From the NCBI GenBank assembly GCA_003645115.1, contig QNEG01000114.1:1-5832 (forward strand): a stretch of 5,832 nt of DNA, read 5' to 3'. Position numbers and translations under genes: made by a program. This stretch comes from a bacterium (lineage in GTDB: Bacteria; UBP14; UBA6098; B30-G16). A model generated the notes under the pieces. That model made no database searches, was not told where the DNA came from, and worked only from the letters and a program-made list of their open reading frames with translations. Shown here piece by piece: positions 1 through 5,832 of this stretch. How positions within the stretch are numbered: position 1 is the first letter of the stretch; every line of letters starts with the position of its first letter.

Positions 1-52
1 AAATTCTAATCAAATATTGATTGTAATATTTCATAATATATTCGAGTAATTT

Positions 53-80
53 TTGTCCTTGCGAGCTCATAAATTATACT
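53..80 (+). promoter_or_regulatory. Candidate sigma70-type promoter of the metalloprotease gene
   Basis: TTGTCC at 53-58 (4 of 6 matches to TTGACA) is followed after 16 bases by TATACT at 75-80 (5 of 6 matches to TATAAT). Transcription would start around 86-91, leaving a short 5' leader of about 26-31 bases before the ATG at 117. The whole region 1-100 is very AT-rich, so chance matches are likely. If the host uses a Bacteroidota-like sigma factor with a different consensus, this call fails. Confidence 0.35.
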
Positions 81-99
81 TATCTTTTTTATGTTAATC

Positions 100-110
100 A
101 AAAAGGGGGG
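100..110 (+). promoter_or_regulatory. Ribosome binding site with an A5G6 homopolymer pair
   Basis: Five A residues (100-104) run directly into six G residues (105-110), six bases before the ATG at 117. AAGGGGG matches the canonical AAGGAGG with one mismatch, at a spacing of about 7 bases, so it supports 117 as the start codon. The pure homopolymer form is unusual and could be prone to replication slippage. Confidence 0.65.
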
Positions 111-116
111 TTTGTT

Positions 117-3100
117 ATGAAAAGGATTTTGATTGGTGTTATAATTATGCTTGCATTCTCGTTATCATTAGCGAGTTCGCAGACTATGCTCGGTGCTATT
201 CAATCCGAATACCAAAGCGGAAAAATTAGTTTCGACCAGGCTATGCTATATAAGTGTTATGCTGTCCTGGACCATCAGCGGTTGCCCGCACGATTTCAGG
301 AACTCGAACCACCACGCTCGGGAACTTATGTGTTAACTGAAATATACCAAAATTGGGACCAATTATCACAGAGGACACAGGTAACTCTTCGAACATTACT
401 GGTCAGACCATCGGGATTGCCCAATACTTATGATACTTCGCATTTTAGATTCCACTATACGCTCACCGGTGATGATGCTGTCTCTGGTGAGACCTATGTC
501 CACAATATGGCGACTCGGTTCGAGGATGCATACGATTTCCTGGTGGATTCTCGCCAATATTATGCTCCACCATCTGATGGTTCTGCCGGTGGAAACAGCA
601 AATATGATGTGTATATAAAATCTCTTCCCAGTGGAGTCCTTGGATATACTCAACCCGAAGTAGCTGGTTCATATCCCTGGGATGATGCCACCAGTTATAT
701 CGCGATGCGGAATAGTTACTACGGTTATGGTCCCGAGTTGCCTACTATCGAGGTTACTTCAGTTCACGAATATTTCCACGCAGTCCAATTCGCATATAGT
801 TATAATCAACCCGGCTGGATTATGGAAGTTTCTTCGGTATGGATAGAGGATGAAATGTATCCAGCAAACGATGATGAGCATTATTATCTGTCGGAATTTT
901 TCGATTATCCACATATATCGATAACTCGCCAACCATCCGACCCAACTTACGGACTTCACTGCTATGCATCTTATATTTTCGCACAATATATCTCGGAGGC
1001 TTATGCGGATTCAGCTATGAGACAAATCTGGGAGGATAATAGATATTCCTCCGTATTGACATCGATTCAGAATGTAATGTCAGGGTATGGTTCCAGCAGA
1101 ACTAATGCATTCGCAGAATTCTGGGTGTGGAATTATTTCACTGGTCCTCGCCATATTTCCGGTTTATATCCCGAGGGAGCAGATTATCCTACCGTGGAAA
1201 TCGAACGCACGCATAGTTCGTATCCCGCTAATGGTTCTTCATCACATTCACCGGAGGCGCTGGCGAGTAATTATATCGTGTTTAATATTCCCAGCGGTGC
1301 ATCGGGACCGTTTTCTATCACTTTCGATGGCGCAGATGCTGCTAACTGGGTGGTCCAATTAGTTATCCCAGAAAGTGGAACCTACGATGTTAGGCGAATG
1401 TCGCTCAATGCATACGGTTATGGATATTTGACTCTCGAGGAGAGCGAATATTCCGGACATACATCGGTAATTTTAGTAATAGGCAATGTATCCACCAGTG
1501 GCGGTGGAGCGAACTATACCTATCACGCAGATTTCGAGGAGGTGGGACCATCGTATGACCCACCATTGAATTTAGTAGCGGAAAGCGGACATTCTGGTGA
1601 GGTTCCATTGACTTGGGACCCACCCATAGGTGGCGGTGTCGGTGGAACTGTCGAGCTTTCCAATGACGATGGAACCCCTGCTTCATATATCCCCTGGGAC
1701 CTTACAGCTTATGGATATGGATATGTAGATTTAGAATGCGCAAAATTTAATGCCGCCAGCGATTGCACATTGAAACAAGTGAAAGTATATTTTTGGGGTT
1801 CGGATAATATTACATTCCACATAGTGCAGGATGATGGCGGTATGCCGGGAACAGATTTTACCGGTTCGCCTTTCACGGCTTCTGTGACCGATGGCGACTG
1901 GACTACGATAGACATCTCCGGTGATGGAATACCACTTCCCGCGGGTGATTTCTGGATTACCTATGAGAGAACCGCCGATATGCCAGCCTGCGCAGTCGAT
2001 TCTGATACTTCGGCAGGAAACCCCAATGCGTTCCACGATAATGCCGACAACTGGTTTATGGGACTCGGTGATTACTTGATGCGAGCCGTGGTAACCTCTC
2101 CATCCGGCGAAGTTACTGTGACTGGATATACTATATACCGTTCCAATACCACTGGTGGACCATATAGCTCTATCGGGACATCATCCACAGAATCCTATAC
2201 AGATATGTCGGTAGTGGATGGAAACACTTATTATTATGTGGCTACTGCAAATTATAGCGATGGCGGAGAGAGTGGTTATTCCAATGAGGATATGGCGGTC
2301 CCGGGAACAGGCGGTGGTGGAGAATATGACACTTTACACTACGATGATGGTTCACTCGATTATGTAACTGCCGGTTTGGAATGGGGATGGGAATGCGCAG
2401 TGGTATTCGAACCTGAGGAACCCTGTCAACTTATGGCGTTGAGATATCTGGTATATCCCGATTCGTCCAGCACAGGAATATTTGGCGTAGGGATGTATCA
2501 TTGGACTGGAAGTAGAATATCCACTCCGGTTTTCGATGCATTTCCCACAATATTCAATCCCGGTGCCGATGGATGGACAGAACTGGATATGTCAGGTTTA
2601 GATTTATATTTTTCCAGCGGATTCGCCGCATCTTTCGTGGTATATGATAGCACCACCAGATTGGGAATGGATGATGCAGATGACGATTATTCATTTTTCT
2701 ATGATCCGGAATATGAGATGTGGTTCGGTGCCGATTATAAATTTTACATTCAAGCTGTGATTAGATATCTGGAAACTGGCGAAACTTACAATCTTTCCGG
2801 GCAGGTTACTCTTTCCGGTGGCACCGGTGGTTCTCCGCCTCCGGATGACCTTTCAGGCAGTATAGTCAGAGTTATAGAAACTGGCGATGCCGATACTACC
2901 GATATAGATGGAAATTATGAAATCGAATTATCCTCAGGAGTATATACAATAGAAGCCTGGCGTCCGGGATATGTCCCACAAAATGTTACTTTAGGTATAG
3001 AGGGCGCAGATGTTATACAAAATTTCTCACTGATACCTTACGACACTCCATTGAATCGTCCCAGGAATCCGCTGGCATTCAGCTATCTCGATGGTGAAGT

Positions 3101-5555
3101 GTTATTGACCTGGGACCCACCGGCTGGATATCCGGGAACTTCCGAGCAAATATACTTTTTCGACCCCACGGTAGATACAATCCGATATATGGATAGTCTT
3201 TCTGCCGGTGATATATTCGACACTCGATTTGCTGTTTGGTTTCCCTGCACATTGACCTCGGCGGGGATTATATTCTATAGCACATCATCTTATCCCGATG
3301 TCTCTGTGCATATCTGGGGTGATGATGGTGCTGGTTATCCCGACCTCGATAATGAACTGATAGATTCGATGGTAATTTCTCCCACTCCAGACTCTTCGGG
3401 ATATGTGAAATGGACAGAAATCGATTTTTCTGAAGAGGGATTAGTAATTTGGCCTGGACAAAAGATTCATCTCGGTGTTCGATTACTTTCCAACCGTCCG
3501 TCGGTTACTGCTTCCAGTCCGGAACCAACTACAGAACCGCCTGTATCCAGATATTATTCGCATTCCAGTAGCGCATGGATTGCTTGGGGGGAAATGTTTG
3601 AGTATATAGAAGTTACATATTTCTCTGGCGAGTCCAGAAGAATAACTCACCCAATCCATTCCGACAGGGATTATATTCCTGTCTCAAGATACCGTGACGA
3701 ATTATCATCTTCGTATGGAATATTTTCTCCCTCGTTTGAAGTCGCCAGTTCGCGAGCGCTTCCATTTAGAGGAAGCGCATCTCTGATTGCTCCCTTGGAA
3801 ATTGCTGATTTAAATGAATTTTGGATTTATCATTCGGAATCGGAAAGCGGACCATACGAATATATCGGTTCTGTTAGTGAGCCGGATTCGTTTGTGTTCA
3901 TTCACGAGGGTGCCACTAATGGAATTCTGAATTATTACTATATAATCGCATATTATGACCACGGCTATTCCGACCCATCGGATACTGTGTCGGCTTTACC
4001 GCTCGAATGGAATGATAGCGCCTGGGTGCTGCTGGTGGATGACGATGGCAGTAGTTATTTCACCCTAAACGATGGTTCGATGCCGCAGGATGAGGGAATT
4101 CCCCTTGCGCAAATATTATTAGATATCGATGTCCCATTCAATGTGGTAGAACTTCCGCCCGGATACTATATCGATGACGAAGACCTGATGGATTATCAGG
4201 CGATAATATGGAACTGTGGTATAGGATACGCTGGCGGATGGACTGTCGATGATAGCGAAGAAGTTAATATAAAATCCTATCTGGATGCTGGCGGAAAATT
4301 TGCGTTGTTCTCCCAAGATTATATATATGATATATATGGTGCTACTGCATCAACATTTTCTACGGGAGATTTTATCTATGATTATCTCGGCGTCAGTCAG
4401 GTATATCAGGATGCCTGGACTATTAGCGGAGACACCACAGGTTCATATACTGGATATGATTTCGCTGCCGGACAATCGTTCGATGTAGGAAATCCATATA
4501 ATAATTGGACAGTTTATGCCGACTACATTATGTCATTTTCCGGCGATACAATGATGACTTTGAGTATCAGTGGGACTAATGGCGCAGTCGGTGTGACACT
4601 GGAGGAATCCAGTTTCCAGACTGCATTTCTCGCAACTACTCCATTCAGTATGCTGGATGGAACTCATCCCAATACTGTGGAGGAATTCATACGGAGATTG
4701 TTATTCGACTATTTCGATGTGCACGACCCATCCGCAGTGGATTCGGTTACTGTTGAATATGAACTCGATGCTGGCTGGCATCTATTATCCATACCTATGG
4801 AACCCGCAGACAATACCACGGACAATGTGTTCATCGGCAATTCCGAGGTTCTTGGATACGATGCTATCGGAGATACTTTTTACACTCCCGCTACTATTCA
4901 GCCCGGAGTGGGATATTTTGTCCTGTTCGAATCATCGGCATCGTTCGAGGTTACCGGCGTGCAGGTGGACACTATACAAACAGAATTATATCCATTGTGG
5001 AATCTGGTGGGTGTGCCCTGGAATTCCAGTGGAACACTATCTTTCGACGATGCCTCGTTCACTCCACATAATTTCATAAACAATTCTTTCTTCGGTTATG
5101 CTAATGATTTCGGTTCATATTATATTCCAACCGAAGCCGAAGTTGGACGAGGTTATTGGGTAGCGGTATCCGATGATTGCACATTTCGATTCCCTGATGA
5201 AAGCGGATTATTTGGAATGAGCGGAAAAGCTGGCACATATTCCGGTATGCCACCAGCTCCACCGATAAGCACTAAACCACGCAAAGCTGGAGTTAGTGAT
5301 ATTTATCCCAATCCATTTAATGCAACCTGCGCAGTAAATATATTCGTTCCTGAAGGAGAAAAAATTTCCTGGCAAATTCGTGATATTTCTGGGAAGATAG
5401 TATTTGAGCAAAACCGCACAATGGAAGCGGGAAATCATATCCTGCGCTGGGATGGAAATAATTCCGAGGGAAAGGATTGCCCATCGGGTATCTATTTTAT
5501 GACTATCGAAATGGCGGAAAAGCAATTCAAACGCAGAGCATTGCTGATAAAATAA
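117..5555 (+). CDS. Secreted multidomain zinc metalloprotease (MXAN_6640-like) with T9SS-type C-terminal sorting domain
   Basis: Likely an exported zinc endopeptidase acting outside the cell or at its surface. Residues 1-21 form a signal peptide (KR, hydrophobic core, likely cleavage after LA or ASS). Residues 22-100 look like a propeptide. Residues 101-370 are the protease domain, with HEYFH at 217-221: H217 and H221 would bind zinc and E218 would be catalytic; the downstream E237 or E244 is a candidate third ligand. A beta-sandwich follows (380-475), then an FN3 split by an inserted module (482-730), a free module copy (737-884), a carboxypeptidase-regulatory-like domain (891-974), a second split FN3 (981-1296), an amidotransferase-like domain (1300-1535), paired repeats (1552-1692) and a Por/T9SS-type sorting domain (1726-1812; YPNPFN at 1730-1735). 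The start at 117 is supported by the signal peptide and ribosome site. The family assignment is from motif memory; the substrate is unknown. The reading frame is intact. Confidence 0.9.
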   Translation: MKRILIGVIIMLAFSLSLASSQTMLGAIQSEYQSGKISFDQAMLYKCYAVLDHQRLPARFQELEPPRSGTYVLTEIYQNWDQLSQRTQVTLRTLLVRPSGLPNTYDTSHFRFHYTLTGDDAVSGETYVHNMATRFEDAYDFLVDSRQYYAPPSDGSAGGNSKYDVYIKSLPSGVLGYTQPEVAGSYPWDDATSYIAMRNSYYGYGPELPTIEVTSVHEYFHAVQFAYSYNQPGWIMEVSSVWIEDEMYPANDDEHYYLSEFFDYPHISITRQPSDPTYGLHCYASYIFAQYISEAYADSAMRQIWEDNRYSSVLTSIQNVMSGYGSSRTNAFAEFWVWNYFTGPRHISGLYPEGADYPTVEIERTHSSYPANGSSSHSPEALASNYIVFNIPSGASGPFSITFDGADAANWVVQLVIPESGTYDVRRMSLNAYGYGYLTLEESEYSGHTSVILVIGNVSTSGGGANYTYHADFEEVGPSYDPPLNLVAESGHSGEVPLTWDPPIGGGVGGTVELSNDDGTPASYIPWDLTAYGYGYVDLECAKFNAASDCTLKQVKVYFWGSDNITFHIVQDDGGMPGTDFTGSPFTASVTDGDWTTIDISGDGIPLPAGDFWITYERTADMPACAVDSDTSAGNPNAFHDNADNWFMGLGDYLMRAVVTSPSGEVTVTGYTIYRSNTTGGPYSSIGTSSTESYTDMSVVDGNTYYYVATANYSDGGESGYSNEDMAVPGTGGGGEYDTLHYDDGSLDYVTAGLEWGWECAVVFEPEEPCQLMALRYLVYPDSSSTGIFGVGMYHWTGSRISTPVFDAFPTIFNPGADGWTELDMSGLDLYFSSGFAASFVVYDSTTRLGMDDADDDYSFFYDPEYEMWFGADYKFYIQAVIRYLETGETYNLSGQVTLSGGTGGSPPPDDLSGSIVRVIETGDADTTDIDGNYEIELSSGVYTIEAWRPGYVPQNVTLGIEGADVIQNFSLIPYDTPLNRPRNPLAFSYLDGEVLLTWDPPAGYPGTSEQIYFFDPTVDTIRYMDSLSAGDIFDTRFAVWFPCTLTSAGIIFYSTSSYPDVSVHIWGDDGAGYPDLDNELIDSMVISPTPDSSGYVKWTEIDFSEEGLVIWPGQKIHLGVRLLSNRPSVTASSPEPTTEPPVSRYYSHSSSAWIAWGEMFEYIEVTYFSGESRRITHPIHSDRDYIPVSRYRDELSSSYGIFSPSFEVASSRALPFRGSASLIAPLEIADLNEFWIYHSESESGPYEYIGSVSEPDSFVFIHEGATNGILNYYYIIAYYDHGYSDPSDTVSALPLEWNDSAWVLLVDDDGSSYFTLNDGSMPQDEGIPLAQILLDIDVPFNVVELPPGYYIDDEDLMDYQAIIWNCGIGYAGGWTVDDSEEVNIKSYLDAGGKFALFSQDYIYDIYGATASTFSTGDFIYDYLGVSQVYQDAWTISGDTTGSYTGYDFAAGQSFDVGNPYNNWTVYADYIMSFSGDTMMTLSISGTNGAVGVTLEESSFQTAFLATTPFSMLDGTHPNTVEEFIRRLLFDYFDVHDPSAVDSVTVEYELDAGWHLLSIPMEPADNTTDNVFIGNSEVLGYDAIGDTFYTPATIQPGVGYFVLFESSASFEVTGVQVDTIQTELYPLWNLVGVPWNSSGTLSFDDASFTPHNFINNSFFGYANDFGSYYIPTEAEVGRGYWVAVSDDCTFRFPDESGLFGMSGKAGTYSGMPPAPPISTKPRKAGVSDIYPNPFNATCAVNIFVPEGEKISWQIRDISGKIVFEQNRTMEAGNHILRWDGNNSEGKDCPSGIYFMTIEMAEKQFKRRALLIK
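1650..2096 (+). repeat. Protein module copy 1, inserted in the first FN3 domain
   Basis: Residues 512-660 form the first of three diverged copies of a roughly 150-residue, probably beta-sandwich module. Shared landmarks are an N-terminal DDG (517-519), a Cys pair (C541 and C550) around a short A-x-x-F strand, W595-T-x-I-D, and a terminal strand after W646. It sits between LTWDPP (498-503) and GYTIYRS (670-676), which are consecutive strands of an ordinary FN3 domain. This is a protein-level repeat; the DNA has diverged. Confidence 0.6.
2325..2768 (+). repeat. Protein module copy 2, free-standing
   Basis: Residues 737-884 carry the same landmarks as copy 1: YDDG (742-745), E-C-A at 759-761 with the paired cysteine at C770, W820-T-E-L-D, and a final strand after W869. 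Unlike the other two copies it is not inside an FN3 domain. It lies between a Gly-rich linker (730-735) and the carboxypeptidase-regulatory-like domain. Its function is not known; carbohydrate or surface binding would fit a jelly-roll but is inference. Confidence 0.6.
3147..3623 (+). repeat. Protein module copy 3, inserted in the second FN3 domain
   Basis: Residues 1011-1169 are the third copy. F-D-P replaces the DDG of the other copies, only the second cysteine remains (C1044), and W1099-T-E-I-D and the final aromatic strand are kept. It starts just after LTWDPP (997-1002), the same point as in copy 1. It is separated from the remaining FN3 half (from about 1233) by an extra 60-residue Arg-containing linker. 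Confidence 0.55.
3756..3778 (+). other. Perfect inverted repeat within the coding sequence
   Basis: GCGCTTCC (3756-3763) and GGAAGCGC (3771-3778) are exact reverse complements separated by a 7-base loop. They lie in the linker after module copy 3. There is no T-tract, so this is not a standard terminator. It could form a local mRNA hairpin, or it may be chance in a 5.4-kb gene. Confidence 0.5.
4770..5192 (+). repeat. Tandem pair of GW-x-L-L-S-I-P-type protein repeats
   Basis: Residues 1552-1612 (GWHLLSIP, later PGVGYFV) and 1626-1692 (LWNLVGVP, later VGRGYWV) align as two tandem repeats of about 60-65 residues. Each opens with a W-x-L-h-x-h-P strand and closes with a G-x-GY(F/W)V strand. Such pairs commonly precede sorting domains in secreted proteins of FCB-type candidate phyla; the role is probably structural, as a stalk or spacer. 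Confidence 0.6.
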
Positions 5556-5570
5556 GTGGTGATACTTATA

Positions 5571-5592
5571 TTCCCATATTCATTTCTGGGAA
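5571..5592 (+). other. Weak intergenic hairpin between the two genes
   Basis: TTCCCA (5571-5576) and TGGGAA (5587-5592) form a 6-bp inverted repeat with a 10-base loop, 15 bases past the stop codon. There is no following run of T, so it is a poor intrinsic terminator. It may be an mRNA-stabilising or processing element, or chance. The 61-base gap (5556-5616) and the absence of an obvious new promoter favour read-through into the next gene. Confidence 0.25.
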
Positions 5593-5601
5593 CCAATTAT
5601 T

Positions 5602-5608
5602 GTGAGGT
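5602..5608 (+). promoter_or_regulatory. Ribosome binding site of the downstream gene
   Basis: GTGAGGT contains a GAGGT core complementary to the 16S rRNA 3' end, 8 bases before the ATG at 5617. It fixes the start of the second gene, and its signal peptide agrees. Confidence 0.65.
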
Positions 5609-5616
5609 ATATTGAA

Positions 5617-5832
5617 ATGAATAGAATATTTTCATTTATTTTCCTCGCGGTTTTATCATTATCATTTGCCAATTGGGTATTGGTGGATGATGCGCCGTTC
5701 TGCGGACACCACGACAGATACACTTATCAGGTGCTGTGGGATAGTTTGACTGCGCACGGCGCCACGGTGAATTTCACCACCGATGTGGGGCGATTTCCAG
5801 ATTTGTCTGGCTATGACTTGGTCATATTGATG
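5617..5832 (+). CDS. Secreted protein with amidotransferase-like N-terminal domain (partial, runs off the window)
   Basis: Only the first 72 codons are present and the frame is open to the window edge. Residues 1-18 are a signal peptide (MNR, then a hydrophobic stretch ending SLSFA), with likely cleavage before N19. The mature start, W-V-L-V-D-D (20-25), is followed by a helix-like stretch (36-47) and then Y-D-L-V-I-L (66-71). This is the beta-alpha-beta pattern of a Rossmann/flavodoxin-like fold as in class I glutamine-amidotransferase-like domains. It resembles residues 1303-1365 of the upstream protein (WVLLVDD, later YQAIIW). No catalytic residue can be assessed from this fragment. The gene lies 61 bases after the metalloprotease gene on the same strand, so an operon is likely. 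The full length, C-terminal domains and function are not visible. Confidence 0.85.
   Translation, partial: MNRIFSFIFLAVLSLSFANWVLVDDAPFCGHHDRYTYQVLWDSLTAHGATVNFTTDVGRFPDLSGYDLVILM

Noticed and set aside
1..52. End of an upstream gene, or a small RNA, in the first bases
   Set aside because: The stretch is very AT-rich with stops in all forward frames, and no hairpin or tRNA-like pattern is visible.
396..2036. Open frames of 60-105 codons on the minus strand and in other plus frames inside the large gene
   Set aside because: They lie wholly within a long intact coding frame with clear protein domains, lack convincing ribosome sites, and encode low-quality sequence rich in His, Arg and Ile typical of shadow frames.
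4212..4220. C1367 as a catalytic amidotransferase cysteine
   Set aside because: It lies at the end of the second predicted strand (IIWNCGIG), not at the nucleophile elbow after the GGK strand, where the sequence is SQ.
4319..4339. Alternating AT tract (TATATATATGATATATATGG) as a regulatory or replication element
   Set aside because: It is fully accounted for by the codons of YIYDIYG in the main frame and is short; no associated motif was seen.
4657..5525. A 140-codon plus-strand frame and a 105-codon minus-strand frame near the end of the gene
   Set aside because: Both overlap the tandem repeats and sorting domain, which have recognisable motifs in the main frame; neither has a domain or signal of its own.
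5556..5616. Rho-independent terminator after the large gene
   Set aside because: The only stem is 6 bp with a 10-base loop and no T-tract follows, so it does not meet the usual pattern.

Overview
The window holds one very large secreted-protein gene (117-5555, 1812 codons), a 61-base gap, and the 5' end of a second secreted-protein gene on the same strand (from 5617, cut by the window edge). Only about 116 AT-rich bases precede the first gene. I see no RNA genes, mobile elements or CRISPR arrays.

Organism: the large protein ends in a Por/T9SS-type (FlgD-Ig-like) C-terminal domain with YPNPFN, a GKIV-type turn, a GIYF strand and a basic RRALLIK tail. This ending, the mosaic of beta-sandwich modules, a GC content in the mid-40s percent by eye, and purine-rich Shine-Dalgarno-like sites at both genes suggest an uncultured member of the FCB superphylum or a neighbouring candidate phylum (for example Cloacimonadota, Marinimicrobia, WOR-3 or TA06). 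A typical Bacteroidota genome is less likely. The phylum is an inference.

Layout of the large protein, in order: signal peptide (about 1-21); propeptide-like segment (22-100); zinc metalloprotease domain with HEYFH at 217-221; a beta-sandwich (about 380-475); a fibronectin type III (FN3) domain interrupted by a roughly 150-residue module (482-730); a free-standing copy of that module (737-884); a carboxypeptidase-regulatory-like domain (891-974); a second FN3 interrupted by a third copy of the module (981-1296); a Rossmann-like/class I amidotransferase-like domain (1300-1535); a tandem pair of GW-x-L-L-S-I-P-type repeats (1552-1692); and the sorting domain (1726-1812).

The second gene also begins with a signal peptide. 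Its mature N-terminus resembles the start of the amidotransferase-like domain in the first protein (W-V-L-x-V-D-D and a later hydrophobic strand). The two genes are probably co-transcribed and both encode exported proteins. Likely roles are extracellular or surface proteolysis and substrate or surface binding, but neither a substrate nor a partner can be read from the sequence.

The most notable structural observation is the repeated nesting: the same type of module is inserted at the same point (just after LTWDPP) of two separate FN3 domains in one polypeptide. The body of the protein is also strikingly poor in lysine, whereas the sorting domain is not.
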